Origin: DATILL01 sp035476575
GTDB taxonomy: Bacteria; Actinomycetota; Actinomycetes; Mycobacteriales; JACQDL01
Direction: 5' to 3'
Length of the DNA: 59,103 nucleotides
Assembly (NCBI GenBank): GCA_035476575.1
Contig: DATILL010000013.1
Coordinates: 1-59,103, forward strand
A program made the position numbers and the translations under genes. Under the pieces are notes generated by a model. The model was not told the origin of the DNA and ran no database searches. It was given only the letters and a program-made list of their open reading frames with translations. Positions within the stretch are counted from its first letter, which is position 1. Each line of letters opens with the position of its first letter. Shown piece by piece: positions 42,351-51,370 of the stretch.

Positions 42351-44827
42351 CAGACCTCCCGGTCGAGGGTCACCCTGTCCGTCCGGCCCCGCGTGACGCC
42401 ACGGCGCAGCGCCGACAGCGACCGCCGTACCTCCTGCGGCCGATCATGCCAGCCTGTCGGGTACGACCCCGGCAGCGGCGTGGCGTTCCCCGGGAACAGC
42501 CGAGCGCCAGCGACACCAGCCTGCCGGACGGTGGCCGGGGAGATCATCGGAGGCGCGGGCGGCGCATCCCCGGGCTGGTCCGACACGGGCTGCCAGTACT
42601 GCATCCGGCTCGCCCGGACCGGCTTGTCGAACGGCTGCACCCGCACCGCCACGCCGCTCGGGCCACCGGCCGGCCGGCCCGGCGCGCTGAGGTCCGCCGG
42701 GGTCAGCAGGATCTGGGGCGGCAGCACGACCTCGGCACGGGTGCCGGTCGGCATCCGGATCAGCCGGGCCGCCACCCCGTGCCGGGCCGCCAGCCGGCCG
42801 ACCACGAACAGCCCCAGCCGCCGGTCCGCGGCCACCTCCACCGACGCTGCCCGGCTGAGCCGTTCGTTCAGCGCGGCCACCTCCTCCGCGGCAACCCCGA
42901 TCCCCGAGTCGTCGATCTCCAGCACGGCGCGCCGCTCGCCCACCGGCCACACCCGCACCGCTACCATGGTGCCTGGCGCGGAGAACTGGGCGGCGTTGTC
43001 CAGCAGCTCGGCCAGCAGGTGGGCCAGGTCGTCGACCGCGTCGCCCGTCACCAGCAGGCCAGGGTCGACCCGCTCGACCCGGATCCGGGTGTACTGCGCC
43101 ACCTCGGACTGCGCACCGCGCACCACCTCCAGCAGCGGTATTGGCCGCTCCCGCGGCCGGGACACCCGGGCGCCGGCCAGCACCAGCAGGTTTTCGTCGT
43201 TGCGCCGCATCCGGGTGGCCAGGTGGTCGAGCCGGAACAGGTCCGCCAGCCGGTCCGGGTCCTGCTCGGCCGCCTCCAGCCTGTCCACCTGGGCGATCAG
43301 CCGGTTGACCATCACCCGGCTGCGGCGGGACAGGTTGACCACCGTCGCGGACACCTGCCGGCGTAGCGCCGCCTGCTCCAGCGCGATCCGCACCGCCTCC
43401 CGGTGCATGGTGTCAAACGCCGCGCCGAGCTGGCCGAGCTCGTTGTCCGGCCGCGGCCGGGTGGGCTGTTCGGGCGGTGGGGGTGGCATCAGCTCCTCAG
43501 GCCGCGCTGGCCGGTCCGGCAGGACGGCGTCCGGGTCGCGCAACCGCCGCACCGCCGCCGGCAGCCGTTCGTGCGCCGTGTGCAGGATCTCGGCCCGCAG
43601 CCGGGACAGTGGCCGGACGATGGTCCGGCCGATCAGCACCGAGACGCCGAGTGTTGCCAGCAGCGCTGCCGCGACCAGCGCCGAGTCGACGACCGCCGCC
43701 CGGACCGCGTCGTCCCGCACCGACCCGGCCAGCTCGATCACAGCGCGGGACAGCGTCCCCTCCGCCGTTCCCATCTGGTCCAGCTTGGCCATCATCGCCG
43801 TCGACCACTGCGTCGGGTCGACCCCGAGCCGGCTCGGGTCGCCGCGGGCGACTGCGCTCTCCAGCCGGATCGCCTGCTCAACCTGCGGGCCGCTCACCGT
43901 GGTCGCTGCCACCTCACGCTGGTCGCGGGTCGCCAGCGCGACGAACTGCCGGTACTGCGCCCACTGGTTGGCCAGCGCACCGAGGTACGACCGGTAGGGT
44001 CCTGGGCCGAACGCCCGCTGCCGCAGGAAGCCGTCCACCAGCGCCAGCTCCTGGGCGGCGTACTCCCGCATCCGGCTGAACGCCGCCAGCGCGCGTACCC
44101 GCTGGACCACCGCGCCGTCCAGGCTGCCGGTCGCGACGCTTTCGCCCAGGGTGAGCAGCCGGTCCACCACGTCGGTGTAGCGGAGCTGGCTCTCTGTCAC
44201 CCCGAGCCGCTGTTGCAGCACGTCCTGGCGGATGCCGGGGATCCGGCCGAGCTGGTCGGCGAGCTGGACCAGCCCGGCGGTCACCGCGGCCGGGAGCTCG
44301 CCGAGACCGGACTCCTCGGTGCGGAGCCGGGCGATGGCCTGGTCGGTGCGGCTCGCCTGCTGGCTTACCGCCGACCTGGCCGCCGCCAGGTCGGTCGGTG
44401 GCGGGCCGGCCGGCGTGGAGCCGGTCGCCGGGGGCTGGGTCGCCGCGACGCTCGCGCCGAGCCAGCTCGCGGCGGCGTCCCGCTCACGCTGCACCTCGTG
44501 CGCCAGGTCCGACAGCACCGTGCCGAAGCGGGCCAGCCGCTCCACCGCCGCTGCCGACGACGCGGACCGCGCCAGGCTGCCCGCCATCACCCCGGCCAGG
44601 CCGAGGATCGCCAGCACCGGCAGCAGCAGCACCAGGGCGACCTTGGTGCGGATCTTGGCCCGGGCCAGCGGCCCGGGCGGCCCGTCGCGCTCCGACCCGC
44701 GAGGCAATGCCGGCTGCGCTGGTCGAGTCACCAATCGTCTCCGAAACCTGGTGGACCTGGTGGACTTGGTGGACCTGGCGAATCCTGACGGAGCCAGGTC
44801 GCGGCAATGCGTCATCCGTCGCGTCAT
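42347..44827 (-). CDS. NIT-domain sensor histidine kinase (conservon CvnA-like)
   Basis: An 826-residue membrane kinase. After a basic Ser/Thr/Arg-rich N-terminus containing STKSTRSTR (encoded by short GGTGGACCT-type repeats near 44749), the first membrane helix (VALVLLLPVLAILGLAG) precedes a large extracytoplasmic nitrate/nitrite-type (NIT) domain (about 90-380). A second helix (ALVAAALLATLGVSVLIG) and HAMP-like region follow. The ATPase core shows ELLDNAAQFSAPG, EIDDSGIGVAAEE and RLGLFVVGRLAARHGV. The phosphoacceptor His is not obvious, as in other CvnA proteins. Its stop overlaps the roadblock gene start. The start codon is uncertain. Confidence 0.85.
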   Translation of the reverse strand: MTRRMTHCRDLAPSGFARSTKSTRSTRFRRRLVTRPAQPALPRGSERDGPPGPLARAKIRTKVALVLLLPVLAILGLAGVMAGSLARSASSAAAVERLARFGTVLSDLAHEVQRERDAAASWLGASVAATQPPATGSTPAGPPPTDLAAARSAVSQQASRTDQAIARLRTEESGLGELPAAVTAGLVQLADQLGRIPGIRQDVLQQRLGVTESQLRYTDVVDRLLTLGESVATGSLDGAVVQRVRALAAFSRMREYAAQELALVDGFLRQRAFGPGPYRSYLGALANQWAQYRQFVALATRDQREVAATTVSGPQVEQAIRLESAVARGDPSRLGVDPTQWSTAMMAKLDQMGTAEGTLSRAVIELAGSVRDDAVRAAVVDSALVAAALLATLGVSVLIGRTIVRPLSRLRAEILHTAHERLPAAVRRLRDPDAVLPDRPARPEELMPPPPPEQPTRPRPDNELGQLGAAFDTMHREAVRIALEQAALRRQVSATVVNLSRRSRVMVNRLIAQVDRLEAAEQDPDRLADLFRLDHLATRMRRNDENLLVLAGARVSRPRERPIPLLEVVRGAQSEVAQYTRIRVERVDPGLLVTGDAVDDLAHLLAELLDNAAQFSAPGTMVAVRVWPVGERRAVLEIDDSGIGVAAEEVAALNERLSRAASVEVAADRRLGLFVVGRLAARHGVAARLIRMPTGTRAEVVLPPQILLTPADLSAPGRPAGGPSGVAVRVQPFDKPVRASRMQYWQPVSDQPGDAPPAPPMISPATVRQAGVAGARLFPGNATPLPGSYPTGWHDRPQEVRRSLSALRRGVTRGRTDRVTLDREVW

Positions 44828-44922
44828 CCGTCAGGGGATGCGGGGATTCAACCATGATTGTCACGGCACCCGGAAGCCGCTAAAGTACGCGACCGACCTG
44901 CCGCGAAAGCCCGAGGAGCCGC

Positions 44923-45792
44923 ATGCCCCACCCGGCCCGGGCACGTCTGGCCGGCGTCCTCACCCTGAGCCTGGTGAGCGTACCGAGCCTGCTGGGCGCC
45001 GTTGGCTGCGCCCGCACCACGTTGGCCGATTCCGGTGGGGTATGTGCGGTCGACGGGCTGCACCTCGTCAGGCCGGGCCGGCTGGTCATCGCCACCGAGA
45101 GGCCGGCGTCCGAGCCGTGGTTCACCAACGACGACCCGGCCAACGGGCAGGGTTTCGAGGCAGCGGTCGCCTATGCCGTGGCCGAGCGGCTCGGCTTCCG
45201 GCGCGACGACGTGACCTGGGTCGGTGCGCCGTCAGATCCCACGTCCATGCCGGGCCGCAGGAACTTCGATTTCGACATCGACCAGGTCGCGATTACGGCC
45301 GAACGCAGCCGCGCGGTCACCTTCAGCGACAGTTATTACACGGTGAACCAGGCCGTCGTGGCGATGGCAAGCTCCCGCATCGCGCCCGCCGGCACGATTG
45401 TGGAGCTGCGCAAGGCCCGGCTGGGCGCGCAGGCCGGTACCACCTCGCTCGCCGTTATCCAGCAGGTGGTCCGGCCGGTCATCGCCCCGACCGTCCTGCC
45501 CGACACCAGCGCGGCGGAGCAGGCCCTGCGGTCGGGCCGGGTGGACGGCATCGTGGTCGACCTGCCGACGGCCTTCCAGCTCACCTCGACCAAGATCGAG
45601 GGTGCCAAGATCGTCGGCCAGCTTGAGTCCGCGGATGCCGCCGCCGAGCAGCTCGGGCTGGTGTTCGAGAAGGACAACCCCCTCGTCGGCTGCGTCAACC
45701 AGGCGCTCGCCGAGCTGCGCAACACCGGCGAGCTGCAGCGCCTCGAAGACACCTGGCTGGCCGACAGCGTCGGCGCTCCCCACCTGCCGTGA
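44923..45792 (+). CDS. Extracellular solute-binding lipoprotein, family 3 (GluB-like)
   Basis: A 289-residue periplasmic-type binding protein. The signal peptide ends in a lipobox (LLGAVGC, Cys near 29), so it is membrane-anchored outside the cell. The SBP_bac_3 domain shows RLVIATERPASEPWFTND, GFEAAVAYAVAERLGFRRDD, FDIDQVAITAERSRAVTFSD, YYTVNQAVVAM and GRVDGIVVDLPTAFQLTS, as in glutamate and other polar amino-acid binders. No permease or ATPase gene is adjacent, so it may serve an ABC system elsewhere or work as a sensor for the divergent kinase. GAGGAG lies 5 bases before the ATG. Confidence 0.9.
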   Translation: MPHPARARLAGVLTLSLVSVPSLLGAVGCARTTLADSGGVCAVDGLHLVRPGRLVIATERPASEPWFTNDDPANGQGFEAAVAYAVAERLGFRRDDVTWVGAPSDPTSMPGRRNFDFDIDQVAITAERSRAVTFSDSYYTVNQAVVAMASSRIAPAGTIVELRKARLGAQAGTTSLAVIQQVVRPVIAPTVLPDTSAAEQALRSGRVDGIVVDLPTAFQLTSTKIEGAKIVGQLESADAAAEQLGLVFEKDNPLVGCVNQALAELRNTGELQRLEDTWLADSVGAPHLP

Positions 45793-45867
45793 AAGCTGCC
45801 AGCGGACGGACCACCCCAAGCCGCTCGTGACTCGGACGGTCGCGTTTACGACACAGCACGGGGTGGG

Positions 45868-46557
45868 TCAGGAAGGCATGGAGACCGGCTGGAGCGGGCT
45901 GTCCAGCAGGATCTCGCCGCGCCGCGAGACGATCACGTGGTTGGCGCGGATCTCGTACGTATACACGCCGTTGCGGGCGAGGTAGCCCGTGGCGGTGCTC
46001 TCCGCCGGGAGCGAGATGTGGTATTCGTCAGAGGCTGGCTTGCCCTTCACCTGACCGTCGTAGTGGATCTGCCCGTCGGCCGTCCGGCAGAGGGTGATCA
46101 GGAACTTCGGCGTCTCGTACGCCGCGACGAGGGTTGCGCTGCCGGAGACCGCGGCGGCGACCCGGTCCGGGCAGGCGTGCGCTCCACCCGATGACGGCGG
46201 ACCGCCGGGTGTGGCAAGGTGCCCGGCGGCCGGCAGGCCCCAGCGCAGGGCGCAGTACCCGAGCAGCAGGAGCACCACGAGGCGGCTGAGCCGGCGCGGT
46301 CGGTGGATCCGGAGGAGATCGGTCGCCGGGACCGCCCGCGGGGGTGGTGCTGCCGGTCGTGCCGGAGGCGGTGTCGGTTGTGGGGGAGCCGGCACGGCAG
46401 GCACCGGGTCTGGTCTCGTTGCGCGCCGGACCTGGCTGGTCGTGCGGGGGTTCGCCGCGGTCGGGCTGGTGGCCGGGCGATGGCAGCGCCGACAGGCCGG
46501 GGCGCGGGCCGGGTTGTTGGTGTCGCATTGTGCGCAGGCCCAGGTCTGGTTGGTCAC
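45868..46557 (-). CDS. Zinc-ribbon, single-TM protein of the signalling operon
   Basis: A 229-residue protein, last gene of the vWA/kinase/PP2C operon. The N-terminus is a RanBP2-like zinc ribbon (TWACAQCDTNNPARAPACRR, CxxC-x10-CxxC). A Pro/Ala linker is followed by one membrane helix (about 90-110, LSRLVVLLLLGYCALRW) and a C-terminal outside domain with CPDRVAAAVSGSATLVAAYE and TLCRTADGQIHYDGQVKGKP. I do not recognise the outer domain. The GTG start lies 9 bases after the next gene upstream, whose product has the same ribbon-TM layout. Confidence 0.75.
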   Translation of the reverse strand: MTNQTWACAQCDTNNPARAPACRRCHRPATSPTAANPRTTSQVRRATRPDPVPAVPAPPQPTPPPARPAAPPPRAVPATDLLRIHRPRRLSRLVVLLLLGYCALRWGLPAAGHLATPGGPPSSGGAHACPDRVAAAVSGSATLVAAYETPKFLITLCRTADGQIHYDGQVKGKPASDEYHISLPAESTATGYLARNGVYTYEIRANHVIVSRRGEILLDSPLQPVSMPS

Positions 46558-46566
46558 GGGCGTGCC

Positions 46567-47499
46567 CTACGGGATCGCGGCGGTTGCGAGCGCGTGGTTC
46601 AGGATCGGCTCGATCTCGGACCACTTGGCGATCGGCGCGGAGACGTAGATGATGTACATCTGGCCGTTGGCGAGCCAGTACCGGCTGCGGGCGTGTTTGG
46701 GCAGCCCTTTCTTCCAGAAGGTGAACTCCCAGTCCACGGCCTGCTGGCTGCCCAGGTAGGACACGGTCCGCAGGTGGACGCGGTGGTAGTGGTCCTGGAT
46801 GTTGGGGTTGCCGCGCTCCCCGCCGAGCGCGTAGTCCATCAGCGGTAGGTTGGGCGGCGCGATGGCTCCGTAGCGCAGGAAGACGGTGGCGTCCGCTGGA
46901 TCGGGGGCCTCGACGGTGCCGTTTGCCGAGCCAGTGCCGGGCTGCCAGCCGGCGGGGATGTCGAGGGTCAGCCCGCCTGGTCCACTGGTCCGCTGGTAGC
47001 CGCCGGGTTGGCCGTCGGGCGTGGTGGGGGGATCGATGGGGGGCGCTGTCGTCGGCGGGTAGGTCGGGTCGGTTGGCGCCGTCGCGCTCGGTCCGGCCCC
47101 GGGCGTACGCCCGGCCTGGGCCGGACCGCTGTGCGCGGCGGTCAGGCCAATCATGGTCAGCGCGAGCAGCACCACGGCGCCGCCGACCAGGCTGGCCACC
47201 GGACCGCTGCGTCGCCTGCTGGGCGCCGGTCCGGCTGGAGGCGGGGGTAGTGCCCCGGCGACGTAGTCGTACGGGGCAGGTGGGTAGCCCCCGCCAGGCG
47301 GCCCGAAGACGGGCGCGGCCGCAGGCTGGGGCGGTGGTGGCGGCAGGTTCTGGCCGATCTGGTCGGCCACCTCAGGGTCGGCCACCTCAGCCCTGGTCGA
47401 CGTCGTGCTCCTCGCGGGCCCGCCGCACCTGCGGCAGGCCATGGTCTCGGCCCGGTTGTTGGTGTTGCAGCCGGCACAGGCCCAGGTCGGCTCGAGCAT
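46567..47499 (-). CDS. Zinc-ribbon, single-TM protein with C-terminal extracellular domain
   Basis: A 310-residue protein parallel to its downstream neighbour. The zinc ribbon TWACAGCNTNNRAETMACRR is nearly the same, followed by a Pro/Gln-rich cytoplasmic linker, a membrane helix (about 100-122, GGAVVLLALTMIGLTAA), a Pro/Thr-rich stalk and an outside domain (about 185-310) with TLDIPAGWQPG and VDWEFTFWKKGLPKHARSRY, resembling PsbP/LpqN-type folds. The shared ribbon suggests both proteins dock on a common cytoplasmic partner. AGAGGGGG precedes the ATG. Confidence 0.75.
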   Translation of the reverse strand: MLEPTWACAGCNTNNRAETMACRRCGGPARSTTSTRAEVADPEVADQIGQNLPPPPPQPAAAPVFGPPGGGYPPAPYDYVAGALPPPPAGPAPSRRRSGPVASLVGGAVVLLALTMIGLTAAHSGPAQAGRTPGAGPSATAPTDPTYPPTTAPPIDPPTTPDGQPGGYQRTSGPGGLTLDIPAGWQPGTGSANGTVEAPDPADATVFLRYGAIAPPNLPLMDYALGGERGNPNIQDHYHRVHLRTVSYLGSQQAVDWEFTFWKKGLPKHARSRYWLANGQMYIIYVSAPIAKWSEIEPILNHALATAAIP

Positions 47500-47535
47500 G
47501 ACAACCCCCTCTTCTGGTGCTTCCAGGTGGTGAGG

Positions 47536-48456
47536 TCATCGCCCGGGCGCATGGCCGGGCTCGTCGTACGTCGGCGCCCGCGCCGTCCCCGGAGGCTCCG
47601 GCGCGAGAATCTCCGCGCTGCTCGCCAGCGGGCGGAAGCTCAGCCATGCGTCGTTGTCGGGGACCCGGGCGAACCGCAGCCGTGGCAGCGGTGTTCTCGT
47701 GTGCTGGCCAGGCGGTGCGGCATCGGTGGGACGCTCGCCGCTTCGGTCCTCGGCCCAGCCACCTGCTGGATCGTCGCCCCGCTGCCGGACGGTGTTCCGG
47801 CCGCGCGCCTCGTCCGGGCCGGTCGTCGGTTCGGCCAGCATCGAGGCAAACGCGTCGACGACGAGGCGCTGGTCGTGGCTGGCCGGCGCCGCGTGCCGCG
47901 GTGCCCGGGTCGGCTGCGCCTCAGCGTGGCGAGGCTCTGGTGTGTGCGGGTACGGCTGCGGCCGTGTCGGAGGTGCTGCCTGCTGCGGCGAACTGGCGTC
48001 CCGGTCGGCGATCCCGGCCCGCAGCGCCGCGGCGACCTTGTCCAGCGCGGCTCGGCATGCCACCGGGAAGGACAGCGAGACCATGATGGAGGCAAGGCCG
48101 GGTGGGGGTGAGGCTGGCCGCCCGAGCTCGATCACGAGGTCGAGGCGAAGGTCGGTGCCGCCGTCCAAGCTGGGCGTCTCGGCGATCTCGGCGGCCAGGC
48201 AGGACTCCACCGGTACGTCGAGCCGCCCGCCCGCCGGTCCGGCGACCAAGACGCGGTCCTGATGCCAGACCAGTGTCCCGGTGTATCCCTCCAGAAAGCC
48301 GGTGTGGTCAGCGGGGGCACCGCAGCGTGGGTCCCAGGACCGCTGCCGGACCCAGCCGGTGGGTCGGCCCCGGTGGTCCCGCCAGCGTTCCTCGTAGATG
48401 CCGTCCGGGTCGGCATACCAGCCCGGCTCCGGATCGTCCCAGGCAGGGGGGGTCAC
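47536..48456 (-). CDS. Hypothetical protein with DUF2510-like N-terminus
   Basis: A 306-residue protein. It begins PEPGWYADPDGIYEERWRDH, like DUF2510 (PGWYxDPxG...RWWDG), a short domain often found in actinobacterial membrane or secretion-linked proteins. The middle (about 60-145, GTLVWHQDRVLVAGPAGGRL to VACRAALDKVAAALRAG) looks beta-rich then helical; the C-terminal half is low-complexity Pro/Ala/Arg/Thr. The GTG start overlaps the TGA of the vWA gene. No enzymatic motif is present; it may be an adaptor in the same system. Confidence 0.7.
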   Translation of the reverse strand: MTPPAWDDPEPGWYADPDGIYEERWRDHRGRPTGWVRQRSWDPRCGAPADHTGFLEGYTGTLVWHQDRVLVAGPAGGRLDVPVESCLAAEIAETPSLDGGTDLRLDLVIELGRPASPPPGLASIMVSLSFPVACRAALDKVAAALRAGIADRDASSPQQAAPPTRPQPYPHTPEPRHAEAQPTRAPRHAAPASHDQRLVVDAFASMLAEPTTGPDEARGRNTVRQRGDDPAGGWAEDRSGERPTDAAPPGQHTRTPLPRLRFARVPDNDAWLSFRPLASSAEILAPEPPGTARAPTYDEPGHAPGR

Positions 48457-49163
48457 AGGCTGTTGGCGATCGTGTTGATGATCTCATCCATCTCCCACTC
48501 CTCCAGGCCCTCGCCGGCCTCGGAGGGGAAGTAGAGGGTGTTGTTCCAGTCGTCGGCGATCTGCGCCCACGGCGGCTCCTCCGGCGCGAAGAGCAGCAAC
48601 CGCTTGGCGGAGTTCTCCATCACCGCGCCCTGGCTGTGCGGCACACCCCACTGCTCGAACAGCTCGGTGATTGATCTCGGCATGGACCGCGGGTAGGAGT
48701 AGGCGCGTGTCTGCGCTGGCGATCCCAGTGGGTGTGCCGGTGCGTCGGTGAACAGCACGATCACGTGCCGTCGCCGGTCCAGCCCGCGCTCCCACGGCGC
48801 CTGCACGGCCAGCGCCAGCGCCTCCAGGCCCGACTCCGGGATGTCGCCGCCGCCGGTTGGCCGCAGGCCGCGCACGAACCGCTCGAACTGCGTCGCCTGG
48901 TCGGGGAAGAGGAGGAAGTCGGTGGCCTCGATGGCGTCGTCGGGATGGTCGCCGAAGTCGCGGAAGGCGATGACCTTCAGCCGGAGCTGGCTGATGGCCT
49001 TGCCCTTCTCACCCATCACGGTGTTGAGCCGCTGGTGGAAGGACAACGCGCTCTCCTTCACCTGGTCCAGGATCGCCCCCATGCTCCCCGTGGCATCGAT
49101 GCACAGCACGATGTCCACGGCGTACTTGAGGTTTCCGCTGTACTGGCTCTGCTGCGAGTTCAT
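48453..49163 (-). CDS. von Willebrand factor A domain protein (TerY-like)
   Basis: A 236-residue soluble vWA protein. The metal site is near-complete: DATGSMGAILDQV (DxTxS, about 24-30), Thr in GLRPTGGGDIPESGLEAL and Asp in VIVLFTDAPAHPLG. The opening YAVDIVLCIDATGSMG and small size resemble TerY proteins, which occur with a PP2C phosphatase and a Ser/Thr kinase. Here both partners are encoded immediately upstream with overlapping codons. It probably binds a phosphorylated or metal-dependent partner as the assembly module. The start ATG overlaps the kinase stop. Confidence 0.9.
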   Translation of the reverse strand: MNSQQSQYSGNLKYAVDIVLCIDATGSMGAILDQVKESALSFHQRLNTVMGEKGKAISQLRLKVIAFRDFGDHPDDAIEATDFLLFPDQATQFERFVRGLRPTGGGDIPESGLEALALAVQAPWERGLDRRRHVIVLFTDAPAHPLGSPAQTRAYSYPRSMPRSITELFEQWGVPHSQGAVMENSAKRLLLFAPEEPPWAQIADDWNNTLYFPSEAGEGLEEWEMDEIINTIANSL

Positions 49164-50284
49164 CCTTCGTCCTTCTCCGGTGGCCGTTTCGGTGATCGCG
49201 GTGCGCGGCCGTCCAGGTTGATGCGCAGCCGGGTGGGTCGATCGCCGCCCGCGGCCGTGGGTTGGGGACCGGTCGCGGGCTGGGGACCGGTCGCGGGCTG
49301 AGGAGCGGCCGTGGGCTGGGGCGGTGCGCTGCGGCTGGTGCCGTTCGGGCTGGCCCGGACCCGGCCGGGTCGCCGCACCGCGGGATCCGCCTTCAGGGCC
49401 AGCGCGGAGCGGTCGTCAAGCAGGCGGAGCACCTTGTTGACCTTCGGTCGGTCGGCTGGCGCCACCGCGACCAGGGCGCGCACGGCGTCGGCCAGGCGGT
49501 CGTCCAGCCGGGGGTCGAGCTGGAGCTCGGCTCCGGCGTTGACTGCCTCCCCGGGTGAGGTGTGGCTGGGGTCGTGGTCGGGCAGGGCGCCGGTCAGGTA
49601 GGTGTGCAGCATCAGGCCGAAGGCGAACAGGTCGACCGCGGTGGTCAGCGCGTCGCCCCCGATCGCCGGGTCGCCGCGCAGGTAGCGGAACCACTCCGGC
49701 GCGCCGTACTTGTGGTCGCCGCCGATCAGGTCGTGCTCCGGCGGCTCTCCGGAGACGTAGGCGTCATCGAAGTCGATCAGCTTGGCGGTGTAGAGGTCGC
49801 TGTCCGGCGGCCGGTGCAGCAACACGTTCTGCGGCTTGAGGTCGCCGTGCACGATGTCCAGCCGGTGCAGCAGCCGCAGGCTGTCGCCGAGGGTGCCGAG
49901 CAGCACGCTCTTCTGGTGTGGCGTCAGCCGGTGCGGCGCCGCGAGGTTGGCCGGGTAGAGCCGGTTGGTGACCTTGTAGTAGCGGGTGCCCTCGCAGAAG
50001 AAGTCGACGGCCGTCACCAGGTTGCCGGCGTCCAGGTCGGTCGGGTCGATTCGCCTGATGACCGACCTGTGCCTGCGCTCGAAGGCGGCGCACTGCGCGT
50101 GCTGCAGTCGCTTGGTCTCCGGTGTGGCCATCGACTCCGGTCGCGGTCGCTTCGGCTCCAGGAACTCCTTCACGAAGTACTCCCGGCCGTTCCGCTGGGC
50201 GAACGCCCACACGCATTTGCCTGCGCCGTCATTCGTCGGCTTGCTGGTGATGAGGTAGTCGCGCAGCAGGCTGCCCTGTTTCAC
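49160..50284 (-). CDS. Serine/threonine protein kinase
   Basis: A 374-residue soluble Hanks-type kinase. K39 (EYFVKEFLEP) is the ATP lysine, HGDLKPQNVLL (146-156) the catalytic loop, and DFDDAYVSGEP carries the metal Asp in a DFD form instead of DFG. APEWFRYLRG and DLFAFGLMLHTYL are late subdomains. The glycine loop is degenerate. The C-terminal ~90 residues are a Pro/Gln-rich tail with ATGPQPATGPQPTA repeats and no membrane helix. The GTG start overlaps the PP2C stop (GTGA), and its own stop overlaps the vWA gene, so the three are co-translated. Confidence 0.92.
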   Translation of the reverse strand: MKQGSLLRDYLITSKPTNDGAGKCVWAFAQRNGREYFVKEFLEPKRPRPESMATPETKRLQHAQCAAFERRHRSVIRRIDPTDLDAGNLVTAVDFFCEGTRYYKVTNRLYPANLAAPHRLTPHQKSVLLGTLGDSLRLLHRLDIVHGDLKPQNVLLHRPPDSDLYTAKLIDFDDAYVSGEPPEHDLIGGDHKYGAPEWFRYLRGDPAIGGDALTTAVDLFAFGLMLHTYLTGALPDHDPSHTSPGEAVNAGAELQLDPRLDDRLADAVRALVAVAPADRPKVNKVLRLLDDRSALALKADPAVRRPGRVRASPNGTSRSAPPQPTAAPQPATGPQPATGPQPTAAGGDRPTRLRINLDGRAPRSPKRPPEKDEG

Positions 50285-51357
50285 AGCGGTCCCTCTCCAG
50301 AACGTCCTTGCGACCAGCCCACCTCAGGCTTGACCGGCAGCCGCTGCTCGTAGCCGCGCCGGTACCGGGCCCACGAGCTCTCGCGGGCCGCGACGAGTTC
50401 GGCCCGCTCGCCGTCGGCCGCGTGCCGCACCGGCCTCCAGTAGGCGTCGGCCACGTGCGCGGCCCTGCGGGCGTACCGCTGGCGCAGGTCTGCGAACCCG
50501 TCGAAACCCACGCCGAGCAGTACGAGTGAGGCGTCGTCAGCGGTGTAGGAGCGGACTGACTCGACCAGCAGCTCGGTCCAGCGGGCGGCGGTCTCGGCAT
50601 GGACCAGCGTCCCGAGCAGCACGTGCTCGAAGTCGGCTGGCGACCGCACGTACCCGAAGAAGCCGTCCGTCGCGCACAGCAGCAGGCCCGGCCCGGTGAT
50701 CTCGCCGTGCGCCGCGTTGACCCGGAACTCGCGGTCCGCCGCCAGCAGGTTGGTCATCGGCGGGTCCTCGACCAGCGCCACCAGCGCGTCGTCGACATCG
50801 GTGTCGTCCCGGCTGAGCTGTTGTAGGCCGGCGGCCGGGTCGAGCAGGTAGCAGCGCGAGTCTCCGGCCCACAGCACCCGCCACGCCGTCCGGTCGGCGG
50901 CGACCCAGTAGTCCAGCGCGGCGAGGGTGGTCGGCAGCTCCCGCCGCATGGTTCCGATGATCTTGCGTCGGTCCGGTGCCCGCATCTGGCCGAGCCGGGT
51001 CGCCAGGTGGTCACGTAGCCCGTCCGGGTCGCGCCGCCGCGATCCCTCCGTGGTGTCGTGGAACCATTCCTCGGTCGCTGCCCGGGCGGCCCGTGACCCC
51101 GCCCAGGCGCCGGTTCGCTCCACGCCCTGGTCGGACCGGCCGGCGCTGGCCGCACCCGCCCCGCCGGCCCCGTCGAACACCGCCAGCAGGCCGTAGCCAC
51201 TGTCCCGGTGGTGTAGCAGCAGCGGCTCGGCGTCCTCTCCCAGCCCGGCCCGCTTCTCGGTCCAGACGCCGAGGGCCAGCAGCGGGTGTCCCCGCGCGTC
51301 GTGGTACCAGTGGTGCCATACGGCGCTGCACGTCCCCTCGACCGCGTCGATCCGCAC
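50281..51357 (-). CDS. PP2C-family protein phosphatase
   Basis: A 358-residue metal-dependent Ser/Thr phosphatase. Motifs are GEDAEPLLLHHRDSGYGLLA with VFDGAGGAGAAS (metal Asp), VLWAGDSRCYLLD, LLLCATDGFFGYV and TADDASLVLLG, so all metal-binding Asp positions appear present. It probably reverses the kinase encoded next. The GTG start at 51357 follows GAGAGG and lies 13 bases after the previous gene; longer frames would overlap that gene's tail without a ribosome site. The last ~80 residues (RQRYARRAAHVADAYWRPVR onward) are a basic helical extension. Confidence 0.9.
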   Translation of the reverse strand: MRIDAVEGTCSAVWHHWYHDARGHPLLALGVWTEKRAGLGEDAEPLLLHHRDSGYGLLAVFDGAGGAGAASAGRSDQGVERTGAWAGSRAARAATEEWFHDTTEGSRRRDPDGLRDHLATRLGQMRAPDRRKIIGTMRRELPTTLAALDYWVAADRTAWRVLWAGDSRCYLLDPAAGLQQLSRDDTDVDDALVALVEDPPMTNLLAADREFRVNAAHGEITGPGLLLCATDGFFGYVRSPADFEHVLLGTLVHAETAARWTELLVESVRSYTADDASLVLLGVGFDGFADLRQRYARRAAHVADAYWRPVRHAADGERAELVAARESSWARYRRGYEQRLPVKPEVGWSQGRSGEGPL

Positions 51358-51370
51358 CCGCTGCGCCTCT

